Below are positions 15,733 to 24,891 of a DNA stretch of 64,000 bases, piece by piece (positions within the stretch are counted from its first letter, which is position 1; each line of letters begins with the position of its first letter). The notes beneath the pieces were generated by a model. That model was not told the origin of the DNA, searched no databases, and saw nothing but the letters and a program-made list of their open reading frames with translations. The position numbers and the translations under genes are program-made. The DNA comes from Winogradskyella sp. KYW1333 (GTDB lineage: Bacteria; Bacteroidota; Bacteroidia; Flavobacteriales; Flavobacteriaceae), in contig NZ_QPHL01000015.1 of assembly GCF_003335675.1 (NCBI RefSeq), positions 124,001 to 188,000 on the forward strand, written 5' to 3'.

Positions 15733-17001
15733 ATGAAAGTACTTTTATCACTACTCCTCGTTACCTGCTCCCTAACTTTTGCCCAAAATTCTATAGAACA
15801 AGATATTATAGGCATTGAAGGTAAATTAATTGAATGGAGACACTATTTTCACCAAAATCCCGAATTATCAAATCAAGAGTTTAAAACCGCTGAAAAAATT
15901 GCGAAACATTTAAAATCTCTTGGATTAAAAGTCGAAACCAATATTGCCAAAACAGGAGTTGTTGGCCTTCTTGAAGGCGATAACCCAGGAAAGGTTGTTG
16001 CACTTAGAGCAGATATTGATGCGTTACCTGTTACAGAACGCAATAATTTACCATTTAAATCTGAAGTAAGAACAACATTTCTTAATACTGAAACAGGAGT
16101 AATGCATGCATGTGGACATGATACACACATTGCAATATTAATGGCAACTGCTGAAGTATTATCAAAACACAAGGACAAAATAAAAGGTACAATAAAGTTT
16201 ATTTTTCAACCTGCAGAAGAAGGACCTCCACCAGGTGAAGAAGGTGGTGCAAAACTTATGATTAAAGAAGGCGTATTAGAAAACCCAAAGGTAGATGCCA
16301 TTTTTGGTCTTCACATCAATTCCGAAACTCCTGTTGGTATAATAAAATACAAAACAGAAGGAATCATGGCCGCAGTTGAACGATTCGTTGTAAAAGTAGA
16401 AGGTAAGCAAACCCATGGTTCTCAACCTTGGTCTGGTGTCGACCCAGTCTTGATTTCTGCTAAAATCATCGATGGATTTCAGACTATAATTTCTCGAGAA
16501 TCTTATTTAATTGAAGCGCCTGCGGTAATTACCGTTGGTAAAATAACTGCTGGTACACGATTTAATATCATACCAGAATCAGCAGAAATGATCGGAACCG
16601 TAAGAACTCTTGATGAGGATATGCGTCAACTGATAATAAAACGTATGAATGAGATGGCTTCTGATATTGCAAATGCATATGGTGGTAAAGCTACAATTGA
16701 ATGGCAAAACAATACCATTGTTACCTATAACGACCCTGAATTAACAGCTCAAATTCTGCCATCTTTACAAAAAGTTGCTGGCGAAGACCATGTGCAACTC
16801 ACGAAAGCAACCACAGGAGGTGAAGACTTCTCATACTTCCAAGAGATTGTACCAGGTGTATATTTCTTCTTAGGCGGCATGACACCAGGTGAAACTGAAG
16901 TTTTTCCTCATCATACACCAGATTTTAAAATTGATGACTCTGGTTTATTATTAGGCGTAAGAGCGTTTTCTCAAATTACGTTAGACTATTTAAATGATTG
17001 A
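15733..17001 (+). CDS. M20 family amidohydrolase, exported
   Basis: The 422-residue protein has a signal peptide (MKVLLSLLLVTCSLTFAQ), then the M20D peptidase/aminoacylase domain. Metal ligands are visible as MHACGHDTH (Cys127, His129), QPAEEG (Glu162, Glu163) and a late HHTPDF; the GRxx-type lid domain lies around residues 210-320. Relatives hydrolyse N-acyl amino acids, hippurate or indole-3-acetyl amino acids. The signal suggests a periplasmic enzyme, which is typical for this Bacteroidetes subgroup. It is probably transcribed alone; the next gene starts 59 bp later. Confidence 0.9.
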   Translation: MKVLLSLLLVTCSLTFAQNSIEQDIIGIEGKLIEWRHYFHQNPELSNQEFKTAEKIAKHLKSLGLKVETNIAKTGVVGLLEGDNPGKVVALRADIDALPVTERNNLPFKSEVRTTFLNTETGVMHACGHDTHIAILMATAEVLSKHKDKIKGTIKFIFQPAEEGPPPGEEGGAKLMIKEGVLENPKVDAIFGLHINSETPVGIIKYKTEGIMAAVERFVVKVEGKQTHGSQPWSGVDPVLISAKIIDGFQTIISRESYLIEAPAVITVGKITAGTRFNIIPESAEMIGTVRTLDEDMRQLIIKRMNEMASDIANAYGGKATIEWQNNTIVTYNDPELTAQILPSLQKVAGEDHVQLTKATTGGEDFSYFQEIVPGVYFFLGGMTPGETEVFPHHTPDFKIDDSGLLLGVRAFSQITLDYLND

Positions 17002-17060
17002 AATAGATAATGACAGTGTATTGGCATCAATTATTTAAATAATTAAAAACAAAACATTAC

Positions 17061-17582
17061 ATGGATATTGATAAACTCATAGAGGTTGGCTTAAGTCTTT
17101 TACCAGCAATTCTAGTTGCGGCTATTGCCTATTATTTTTTCAAGCAACATATAGAGAACGAAAATAATATAAGACGCTTTAAGCTTCAAAAAAGCATGCA
17201 AAAAGAAACTTTTCCTATAAGACTCCAAGCCTATGAACGCATGGTGCTATTTCTAGAGCGTATTTCACCTTCAAAATTATTAACTAGAATACATCCAAAT
17301 TCCTCAAATAAAGAAGATTATGAATCTTTACTTATAGCAACAATTGAACAAGAATTTGAACATAATTTATCACAACAAATATACGTTAGTGACGAATGCT
17401 GGAATGTGATTAGAGGTGCAAAAAACGCAACAATTCAGCTTATAAGAAAAGCCACTATGAACGAAAAAACAGATACCGCAAATAAATTAAGAGAAGTTGT
17501 TTTAACTGATCTTATGGACAAACAGGCACCTAGCAATACAGCACTTGCCTTAATAAAAGAAGAAGTGAGTGAAATGTGGTAA
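17061..17582 (+). CDS. Hypothetical protein with N-terminal membrane anchor
   Basis: I do not assign a function to this 173-residue protein. It has a single hydrophobic segment at residues 9-27 (SLLPAILVAAIAYYFF), followed by a basic helical region (NIRRFKLQKSMQKE) and a long mostly alpha-helical cytoplasmic domain with EQEFEHNLSQQIYV in the middle. The pattern matches short membrane-anchored proteins common in Flavobacteriia. It is convergent with the patatin gene; their stops are only 2 bp apart with no obvious hairpin terminator. Confidence 0.7.
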   Translation: MDIDKLIEVGLSLLPAILVAAIAYYFFKQHIENENNIRRFKLQKSMQKETFPIRLQAYERMVLFLERISPSKLLTRIHPNSSNKEDYESLLIATIEQEFEHNLSQQIYVSDECWNVIRGAKNATIQLIRKATMNEKTDTANKLREVVLTDLMDKQAPSNTALALIKEEVSEMW

Positions 17583-17584
17583 TT

Positions 17585-18487
17585 CTAAGATGATGCACTA
17601 GTAACATTAGAATGTTTTTGGGAAGCATATTCAAAGCCTTGTTGCCACCATTTTTCCATCAGTCGTTTACTAAATATTAGAGAGTTTTCCGTTAAACTCG
17701 TTGGCGTGTAATATAAGTTGAGTTTTACGCCTCTGTTTTTTGCTGCCAATTTTCCAATTACAATATCATTACGCTCCACTTGATTTAGCAAATGGCCAAA
17801 TAAGCTTATCATTAAAGAAAATGGGTTTTTACCCAATACCTTTTGTCTATTCATTGTTTCAGCCTCTAATACAACAGCATCAACTTCTGTTGCACCTCTA
17901 AGAATCGCCTCTCTTATTGGTATAACGCTACCTAAACCGCCATCAGCATATTCGTGACCATTAACAACAGCTAAGGACATAAAAGGAATATAATTACAAG
18001 ATATCCAAATCCAATTACAAAACTCTTCGTATGTGTAATCATTAATGGACTTATACTCTACCCTGTTCATAGAGAGATTGGATACAGTGACCACAACATC
18101 ATGCCTAATTTGCTTAATTTGATTGAATTCTTCTTCAGTAAAATTTCTCTTTATGTTACGTTTTAATGCTTTGCTTTCGCCAAAGGTTCGTTTTAGCCTA
18201 ATAAATTGCCACAATGAATTAATGAAATCAATGGAAACAAATTCCCTATCTCCCTTCTTACGCTGCACAAACGGACTAATACTGAATATATCCTGTTGTT
18301 GCACGTTAGTGAAAATGTCATAGAGCTTGTGAATTTTACCAACAGCTAAGTGAGGCACTAACAGACTTCCTGTAGAGGTTCCTAGAAACATATCATATTC
18401 ACGACCTTCTTCTTGCATAAGGAATTGGGCAACACCTCCTGCAAATGCACCCTTGCTTCCACCTCCTGATATAACCAATGCTCGCAT
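17585..18487 (-). CDS. Patatin-like phospholipase
   Basis: The 300-residue protein has the patatin catalytic layout: oxyanion loop SGGGSKGAF at residues 7-15, nucleophile Ser38 in GTSTG, and Asp182 in the DGGLG motif, the second member of the Ser-Asp dyad. Such enzymes are acyl hydrolases acting on phospholipids or other lipid esters. There is no clear signal peptide, so it is probably cytoplasmic or at the inner leaflet. Its ATG overlaps the stop of the upstream M1 peptidase gene by one base, so the two are translationally coupled, although no shared pathway is evident. Confidence 0.9.
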   Translation of the reverse strand: MRALVISGGGSKGAFAGGVAQFLMQEEGREYDMFLGTSTGSLLVPHLAVGKIHKLYDIFTNVQQQDIFSISPFVQRKKGDREFVSIDFINSLWQFIRLKRTFGESKALKRNIKRNFTEEEFNQIKQIRHDVVVTVSNLSMNRVEYKSINDYTYEEFCNWIWISCNYIPFMSLAVVNGHEYADGGLGSVIPIREAILRGATEVDAVVLEAETMNRQKVLGKNPFSLMISLFGHLLNQVERNDIVIGKLAAKNRGVKLNLYYTPTSLTENSLIFSKRLMEKWWQQGFEYASQKHSNVTSASS

Positions 18488-20451
18488 TAATTCTTTTTTT
18501 CTTCTAGTTTTTTACTGAATTCTTTGGCGAATGTAACCAATCTCCAATTATGATGAGACTTAGCGCTTTCTATGTTGTTTTTACAAATATCATTACAACC
18601 GTTTATTAAACTTAAATACTGAAATGCATTTATCCTTAGATCAGCATTGTGTTTATCATCTGTATATCCTAATAGCTCAGAGTAAAGCTCTTGATTACTT
18701 TCAGCATTGTAATAAGGCGTATTAAGATTAAGGACAATCCAGAGTAACCGAACGTTCTTGTCACTAAAACCTTGAATACTCCTTGTTTTAGATAGGTACT
18801 TTCCACGTTCTAAAGGGAAATTATTCCATAGGTTATATAAAGTACTTTCTACCGTTAAATATGATGCGTCATCTAACAAGGTTTCGTAGTCTTCCTTAAG
18901 TTCTTCTGGTATTTTTGTAAGGTACTTAGCTATTGCTTGACGCACCTTAAGACTATTTTTAAATGTCTCTTTATTAACTAATTCTGGAGCCTGTGAAATC
19001 ACTTTAATCTTAGCTTCATCCGAAACATCATATTTTAAATACTCGGTACACTTTGAAGACTTAACTTGACAATCTACCATTAAATATTCTTGAATAAACG
19101 CAGATCTTTTCTTTAAGATTTCGATTGCGCCATAAGCTGGAAATTTTTCATTTTTAACCCAGTCTCTGACAAAGGAATTGAGATTAACACCGGCAAGACG
19201 CTCAACTTCGGAAATAAAATCTGAAGTTTCCGCACTGCCATAGGCATGCTTATTTAAATAATTTTTCACTGCTTGTTTAAATACCTTATCACCAACCTTA
19301 TCGCGCAACGCATGCAAGACCCAAGCACCGCGCTGATAAAACGTTAAACTACTAGATTTAGGATTTAGGAGCGATGTTCCTTGGTCTGCTATATCTTGCC
19401 TACCCAAATCTACTGCAGATTCATAGAGTTTAAAATCAAAATAGTCATCTCCAAAAATATCACGCTCTGCTAATAGCGCATAATATGTTGAAAAGCCTTC
19501 TTGCAACCAATGATGCGCTCCCGATGTTGCTGTTACCAAATTTCCAAACCACTGATGTGCTAACTCATGCGCATTAACATTTACATAGTTCTTATCATTA
19601 AAACCAATGGAATCCACAACAAAGGCATCTGAAAAAATAGTACAGCCCGTGTTTTCCATACCAGCATATAAAAAATCATGAACTGGTACTTGCCTATAAT
19701 TTTGCCAAGGAAAAGCAATACCAATTTCTTCTTCTAGAAAATCAAATATTTTTTTACTGTAACGATAGGTAGACTCTACTTTCAGCGAATCATCAGGATA
19801 GTAGTAATACTCCAAAGGAATGCCACTATTTGAGATTTCTGTTGCCTTATTGTATTCACCTACAACCAATGCTACCAGATAGCTAGACATTGCCTTTTCC
19901 ATTTGGTAAGACCAACTTAACCAACCATCCCTCGATATGTTCCTTCCTAGCGATGCTCCATTTGAAATCACCTGATAATCTTCTGGTGCTTCAAAATTAA
20001 AACTAAACACAATCTTTTCGTTTACATCATCAAAACTTGGCAACCAACTACTTGTGTATTTACCTTGACCCTGAGACCAAATATTCCAATTTTCATTTCG
20101 TTTAAGAAAATACAAGGCCTTCTTGGGCTTTGCACTATACTGAATGAGCAAATTATTATCGAGAGAAGGTTTAAATTTCGATGCTAATACAACTTTATCA
20201 TTCTGATATGAGAAATTAATCGGTTCGTTATTTAAATAAACCGCATCAATACTCATTTGTCGAGCGTCTAAATAAATAGAATCAATAGGCCTTACCACGT
20301 CAAACTTATAAGCTATTAAACCATCAACTGTACCAGAATCTGGAATTATCTTAAGCTTGGCCACACCCTCTTTAAAGTCAACATATTCAGTTTGTTGCCC
20401 ATAAATTACAATAGAAAATAAAAATGTAAAAAAAAATATAAACCTCTTCAT
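18487..20451 (-). CDS. M1 family metallopeptidase (aminopeptidase), exported
   Basis: The 654-residue protein has a signal peptide (residues 1-18) and the M1 signature: the exopeptidase motif GMENT (264-268) and the zinc site HELAH (295-299) with Glu318 in EGFSTYYA. The N-terminal beta saddle and the C-terminal helical region are both present, though the latter is shorter than in PepN. It should remove N-terminal amino acids from peptides in the periplasm or at the cell surface. It is the first gene of a two-gene operon with patatin. The 59 bp between it and the divergent recG region (101 bp to the recG start) hold both promoters. Confidence 0.93.
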   Translation of the reverse strand: MKRFIFFFTFLFSIVIYGQQTEYVDFKEGVAKLKIIPDSGTVDGLIAYKFDVVRPIDSIYLDARQMSIDAVYLNNEPINFSYQNDKVVLASKFKPSLDNNLLIQYSAKPKKALYFLKRNENWNIWSQGQGKYTSSWLPSFDDVNEKIVFSFNFEAPEDYQVISNGASLGRNISRDGWLSWSYQMEKAMSSYLVALVVGEYNKATEISNSGIPLEYYYYPDDSLKVESTYRYSKKIFDFLEEEIGIAFPWQNYRQVPVHDFLYAGMENTGCTIFSDAFVVDSIGFNDKNYVNVNAHELAHQWFGNLVTATSGAHHWLQEGFSTYYALLAERDIFGDDYFDFKLYESAVDLGRQDIADQGTSLLNPKSSSLTFYQRGAWVLHALRDKVGDKVFKQAVKNYLNKHAYGSAETSDFISEVERLAGVNLNSFVRDWVKNEKFPAYGAIEILKKRSAFIQEYLMVDCQVKSSKCTEYLKYDVSDEAKIKVISQAPELVNKETFKNSLKVRQAIAKYLTKIPEELKEDYETLLDDASYLTVESTLYNLWNNFPLERGKYLSKTRSIQGFSDKNVRLLWIVLNLNTPYYNAESNQELYSELLGYTDDKHNADLRINAFQYLSLINGCNDICKNNIESAKSHHNWRLVTFAKEFSKKLEEKKN

Positions 20452-20552
20452 GAATTGACAGTATACAAGGATAACGCCAAAGTACGAATTTTAGTCATTT
20501 TCTCTCATAATTGAGATTCCTTTTTATTCCTAAATTGAGTAAATTCGCAACC

Positions 20553-22655
20553 ATGAGTGTCAATCTGCAAACACCTATAGATTATCTTAAAGGCGTTGGC
20601 CCCAACAGGGCTGATTTACTGCGCTCAGAATTAGGCATCCACACCTACCAAGACCTTATCAACTTATTTCCAAATCGCTATATAGACCGCACTAAATATT
20701 ATAAAATCAATGCGCTTCAACAAAACAATGCGGAAGTTCAGGTTGTCGGAACCATAATTAGCTTTAGAGAGGTTGCGCAAAAACGCGGTAAACGGTTGGT
20801 AGCAGATTTTAAAGATGATACAGGTGTGATGGAACTTGTATGGTTTAGAGGACAGAAATGGATAAGGGAGAGCCTTAAAACTGGTCAACCCTATGTTATA
20901 TTTGGGAAAACCAACTGGTATAATGGTAAATTTAGTATGCCACACCCAGAATTGGAATTATTGAATGAGCATGAGAAAAACCTCCGCTCTGCAATGCAGG
21001 CCATTTATCCTTCTACAGAAAAATTGTCTAACAAAGGTATTACCAATCGCGTTATTACCAAAATAATGCAACAGTTGTTTCTCGAAACTAAAGGGCAATT
21101 TGTTGAGACCTTATCGAAAACTATTTTGGGTCAATTGAAATTGATTTCAAAATCTGATGCTCTTTTCAATATTCATTTTCCAAAATCATCTAATCTACTT
21201 TCAAAAGCACAATTCCGATTAAAATTTGAAGAATTATTTTATATTCAATTGCAACTAATTCTCAAAAATTTAATTCATAAATCAAAAATAAAAGGGTTTA
21301 AATTCGATAAGGTTGGAGATTATTTTAACATCTTTTATAAAGACCATTTACCCTTTGAATTAACCTCAGCCCAGAAACGTGTATTAAAAGAAATTCGATC
21401 GGACTTAGGTAGTAACGCACAAATGAATCGGCTTTTACAAGGTGATGTAGGTTCTGGAAAGACTATAGTTGCCTTTATGTCAATGCTAATGGGGCTTGAT
21501 AACAGTTTTCAATGTTGCTTAATGGCTCCGACTGAAATTTTGTCAGTCCAACACTATAACGGATTAATTGAATTATGTAATAAATTGAATATCAGCATTT
21601 CATTACTTACTGGTTCAAGTAAAACTTCAGAAAGAAAGGAAATTCACGAAAATCTCGAAAATGGTAGTTTACAGATCTTAGTTGGCACTCATGCCCTACT
21701 TGAAGACAAGGTGAAATTTAAAAATTTAGGACTTGCAATTATCGATGAGCAACACAGATTTGGAGTTGCACAAAGAAGTAAATTATGGCATAAAAATACA
21801 TCTCCTCCGCATGTACTCGTTATGACCGCAACTCCAATTCCAAGAACCTTGGCAATGTCCGTTTATGGAGATCTAGATATTTCGGTAATTGACGAATTAC
21901 CTGCCGGAAGAAAACCGATAAAAACAGTGCATCGTTATGACAATAATCGGCTGAATGTTTTCAAATTCATGAAGGATGAAATTGCCAAAGGCAGACAAGT
22001 CTATGTTGTATATCCATTAATTCAAGAGAGTGAAAAGATGGATTACAAAGATTTAATGGACGGTTACGAAAGTATCTCTAGAGAATTTCCACTACCTCAA
22101 TATCAAATTTCTATTGTTCATGGCAAAATGAAAGCAAGTGATAAGGATTATGAAATGCAGCGATTTGCCAAAGGTGAAACGAATATAATGGTTGCTACTA
22201 CAGTTATTGAAGTAGGCGTTAATGTTCCTAATGCCTCTGTGATGGTAATTGAGAGTGCTGAACGTTTTGGCTTATCTCAATTGCACCAACTACGAGGACG
22301 TGTAGGTCGTGGTGCTGAACAGAGTTATTGTATACTCATGACCAGCCACAAACTGAGTAATGATAGCAAAACAAGACTTGAAACTATGGTAAGATCTAAT
22401 GATGGATTTGAAATTGCGGAAGTGGATTTAAAACTACGTGGGCCTGGTGATATTATGGGTACACAACAAAGTGGTATTTTAAACCTAAGAATTGCGGATA
22501 TAGTAAAAGACAAAGCAATTTTAGACCAAGCACGATATTTTGCCAAAACCATCCTTAAAATTGATCCAAGCCTTAGCTTACCAGAGAATAAATTCATACT
22601 ACAGACCTACAGGCAAATGGCCAAGTATAAAAATATTTGGAACTATATAAGCTAA
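20553..22655 (+). CDS. recG: ATP-dependent DNA helicase RecG
   Basis: The protein of 700 residues is a full-length RecG: an N-terminal wedge/OB domain that grips branched DNA (LKGVGPNRADLL near residue 10), Walker A GDVGSGKT near 305, the DEQHRFG motif II, TATPIPRTLAMS motif III, and the RecG-specific C-terminal LRGRVGRG and GPGDIMGTQQSG segments. It remodels stalled forks and Holliday junctions. I chose the ATG at 20553 because MSVNLQTPIDYLKGVG is the usual RecG start; an in-frame start at 20511 would add 14 untypical residues. Confidence 0.95.
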   Translation: MSVNLQTPIDYLKGVGPNRADLLRSELGIHTYQDLINLFPNRYIDRTKYYKINALQQNNAEVQVVGTIISFREVAQKRGKRLVADFKDDTGVMELVWFRGQKWIRESLKTGQPYVIFGKTNWYNGKFSMPHPELELLNEHEKNLRSAMQAIYPSTEKLSNKGITNRVITKIMQQLFLETKGQFVETLSKTILGQLKLISKSDALFNIHFPKSSNLLSKAQFRLKFEELFYIQLQLILKNLIHKSKIKGFKFDKVGDYFNIFYKDHLPFELTSAQKRVLKEIRSDLGSNAQMNRLLQGDVGSGKTIVAFMSMLMGLDNSFQCCLMAPTEILSVQHYNGLIELCNKLNISISLLTGSSKTSERKEIHENLENGSLQILVGTHALLEDKVKFKNLGLAIIDEQHRFGVAQRSKLWHKNTSPPHVLVMTATPIPRTLAMSVYGDLDISVIDELPAGRKPIKTVHRYDNNRLNVFKFMKDEIAKGRQVYVVYPLIQESEKMDYKDLMDGYESISREFPLPQYQISIVHGKMKASDKDYEMQRFAKGETNIMVATTVIEVGVNVPNASVMVIESAERFGLSQLHQLRGRVGRGAEQSYCILMTSHKLSNDSKTRLETMVRSNDGFEIAEVDLKLRGPGDIMGTQQSGILNLRIADIVKDKAILDQARYFAKTILKIDPSLSLPENKFILQTYRQMAKYKNIWNYIS

Positions 22656-22657
22656 AA

Positions 22658-22687
22658 AAGGCCTAGTACCAACTACAACCAGGCCTT
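22658..22687. terminator. Hairpin after recG
   Basis: AAGGCCT (22658-22664) and AGGCCTT (22681-22687) form a stem just after the recG stop. The T run that would follow is on the minus-strand side (AAAAAA at 22654-22659), so it is a weak terminator for recG and a better one for minus-strand transcripts, of which none is apparent. The following stretch to 22905 holds nothing else I can name. Confidence 0.4.
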
Positions 22688-22905
22688 CCAAAACAGTAAC
22701 TAAACGTCTTTTAATGATGAATATCTTTATTTAACTTTGTTTAGTTGTACGCCTAAGTTACTCTGTTTAACAGGAGCATGCTGTTATGGACATGTTAAAA
22801 AATTAAACTATGTAAATTAACTGTAGATTAAGACAGCCATAATATGAAGTGAAAAATTCTGAATTTCAAAATTAAATTATCTTTAATCTCACAAATCAAT
22901 TTTAG

Positions 22906-24300
22906 ATGCTAACCAAACTTGGTCAAAAATTTACAGATACGTTTACCAGATACATGCCAAGCGCTTATGTATTTGCATTATTGCTAACCTTACTTTCAGG
23001 GCTGATGGCCCTAATTTTTACAAGTACAAAACCTATCACCATCCTTGAAGGTTGGTACGATGGTTTTTGGAAACTGTTATCTTTTGGGATGCAAATTGTA
23101 TTAATTGTAATCACTGCTTATAGTATTGCGCAAGCACCTCCAATTAAGAGAGGTATCAATTGGTTGTCTAAAAGGATTACAACGCCTATTCAAGTATATC
23201 TTACGATAATGGTTTTTGGTATTCTTATTTCTTTTATAAGTTTTGGTATGGTGGTGGTAACATCAATTCTTGCGAGAGAATTGGCAATTAGAATTAAAGG
23301 TGTTCACTATCCGTTTTTAGTAGCTTGTGTGTATTTTTCTGGTAATGCTTGGGTTTGCGGTCTATCTAGTTCTGTTCCCTTACTATTAAATACCGAAAAC
23401 AATTTTCTTATTGAAAGTAATATTCTGTCCGATACCATTTCTACAAGTTACAGTTTAGGTTCTACCCTTAATTTACTCATGATTATTTTATTTCTTTTTG
23501 TAGCACCATTTATTATTTGGTTATTAATTCCCAAATCAGCTAATGGCAAAGAGCTTCATAATCTTATCGTTGAAAGAACAGATTCAGAAGCTACCATAAA
23601 GAGCGAAGCATTATCATATAAATTACCATATAAAGCCTTATCCGACGCTTTAAACAATGCTGGTTGGCTTCAAATAACTATTGCGCTTTTAGGATTGGTA
23701 TATATTGTATATCACTTCGCGACCAAAGGATTTGATCTTAATTTTAATATTATGATCTTTATTTTTATTATAGTAGGCTTATTTCTTCATATAACACCAA
23801 TGCGCTATAGCATTGCCATGAAACGTGCTAGTAGTAATATTTCTGGCATCTTGTTTCAGTATCCCTTTTATGCAGGTATTATGGGCATAATGATGGCATC
23901 TGGTCTTGGTGTAAAAATTAGCGAAGTCTTAGCTTCTGTTGCTACGCCCAACTCCTACGCCTTTATTTCTTATATCACAGGTGGTATTGTAAATTTTGCC
24001 ATCCCTTCTGCTGGTGGAGAGTTTGCCGTTATAGGCCCTAGTATTATTAACATGGTTCAGGATTTGGGTATAAATATGACTTCAAGTGAAATTAACACTA
24101 TGATGGCTAGAGCATCAATGTCTGTAGCCTATGGAGAAAGTCTGAGTAATTTGCTTCAACCTTTCTTTTTATTGTTAGTGTTTCCGGTAATGGGGAAGGG
24201 TATTAAAATACAGGCTAGAGATATTGTTGGCTATTTATTTATCCCCTTTGTTTTGTTTTTTATTTTACAAGCCTTAATGGTGACTTACATACCATTATAG
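22906..24300 (+). CDS. Short-chain fatty acid transporter, AtoE/TIGR00366 family
   Basis: The 464-residue inner-membrane protein has about eleven or twelve spans. It begins LGQKFTDTFTRYMPSAYVFA, typical of AtoE-type short-chain fatty acid carriers, and has the family-conserved NFAIPSAGGEFAVIGP segment near residue 365 and ASMSVAYGESLSNLLQPFF near 405. Relatives take up acetoacetate or butyrate. The length matches the family. It is the last gene before the accessory array: the first attC-like repeat begins only 8 bases after its stop codon, so it may mark the chromosomal boundary or may itself be array cargo. Confidence 0.88.
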   Translation: MLTKLGQKFTDTFTRYMPSAYVFALLLTLLSGLMALIFTSTKPITILEGWYDGFWKLLSFGMQIVLIVITAYSIAQAPPIKRGINWLSKRITTPIQVYLTIMVFGILISFISFGMVVVTSILARELAIRIKGVHYPFLVACVYFSGNAWVCGLSSSVPLLLNTENNFLIESNILSDTISTSYSLGSTLNLLMIILFLFVAPFIIWLLIPKSANGKELHNLIVERTDSEATIKSEALSYKLPYKALSDALNNAGWLQITIALLGLVYIVYHFATKGFDLNFNIMIFIFIIVGLFLHITPMRYSIAMKRASSNISGILFQYPFYAGIMGIMMASGLGVKISEVLASVATPNSYAFISYITGGIVNFAIPSAGGEFAVIGPSIINMVQDLGINMTSSEINTMMARASMSVAYGESLSNLLQPFFLLLVFPVMGKGIKIQARDIVGYLFIPFVLFFILQALMVTYIPL

Positions 24301-24307
24301 ACTATAA

Positions 24308-24445
24308 TAGCTTAATAATCATTAAAAACAAACAGTGTTAGGCACTGCCACTAACATAGGGTAAAGCGAATAACGTCTAAAGGCTTATATTGCTTATATT
24401 TATAAATAAATAGCGCAACTCGCCTTACCCGTATGGCCGTTAGCA
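24308..24445 (+). repeat. attC-like site 1, copy A of the 134-bp repeat
   Basis: The end boxes are CACTAAC (24349-24355) and GTTAGCA (24439-24445). The inner arms ATAGGGTAAAGCGA (24356-24369) and TCGCCTTACCCGTAT (ending 24434) pair with one bulged base and one mismatch, and an extra GGCC lies on the right side only, giving the asymmetry typical of integron attC sites. A second GTTAGGC (24337-24343), an exact match to the attC core GTTRRRY, precedes it. Bases 24308-24441 recur at 26248-26381 with two differences. The next ATG follows the right box by 11 bases. Confidence 0.6.
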
Positions 24446-24456
24446 CCAATTAAAGA

Positions 24457-24804
24457 ATGATTCAAAATAAATTTAAGGACATAGACCCAATTTTAGATGA
24501 GTGGTTACCGAAATATGGACTAATGGTCTTTAAGGAATATAAAGATTACTTAGTAAGATCTATTGAGGTAATAGACGATAGCGGATTATCTTATCATATT
24601 TGGGTTGAACAGAATGGAAATGGTGGTAATTACACCGTGAAAGCTCATTGGGATTTAGGTAAGAAAGTCAATAGACAACGAGTAACGAAAAGTTGGGAGA
24701 AAGCATCGCCAATTGACCAACTTTTTGATACACTTGATATGGCATATTCTGAAGTTAATAATTGGATTGTTTCAAACGGAAATACCAGAAATTGGATCAA
24801 ATAA
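24457..24804 (+). CDS. Small orphan protein of cassette 1
   Basis: I do not recognise this 115-residue soluble protein. It lacks a signal peptide and membrane spans, and has an acidic start (FKDIDPILDEWLPKYG), a beta-rich centre with an SYHIWVEQNGNGGNY segment, and a C-terminal helix ending in GNTRNWIK. It starts 11 bases after the right box of attC-like site 1 and stops 15 bases before the left box of site 2, so it fills one cassette by itself. Small single-domain orphans of this kind are usual integron-cassette cargo; a role such as immunity protein is possible, but nothing in the sequence shows it. Confidence 0.65.
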   Translation: MIQNKFKDIDPILDEWLPKYGLMVFKEYKDYLVRSIEVIDDSGLSYHIWVEQNGNGGNYTVKAHWDLGKKVNRQRVTKSWEKASPIDQLFDTLDMAYSEVNNWIVSNGNTRNWIK

Positions 24805-24819
24805 CTCAAATAAAACAGG

Positions 24820-24871
24820 TGCTAACAAAACCTAAACTGCATTAAAACGCAGCTTAGCCAGACCGTTAGCA
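24820..24871 (+). repeat. attC-like site 2 (compact)
   Basis: The end boxes TGCTAAC (24820-24826) and GTTAGCA (24865-24871) are exact complements. The inner arms CTAAACTGC (24832-24840) and GCAGCTTAG (24849-24857) pair with one mismatch around an 8-base loop. The left spacer is 5 bases and the right spacer 7. At 52 nt this is the clearest attC-like fold in the window and is close in size to short integron attC sites. Confidence 0.65.
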
Positions 24872-24891
24872 GTAATGAGAAATAAACACTA

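Noticed and set aside
22658-22687. Strong intrinsic terminator for recG
   Set aside because: The hairpin is good but the T run lies on the wrong side for recG; it is kept only as a weak hairpin call.
22906-24300. The AtoE gene as an integron integrase or platform gene
   Set aside because: It is a membrane transporter with no recombinase motifs; no tyrosine recombinase was found anywhere in the window.
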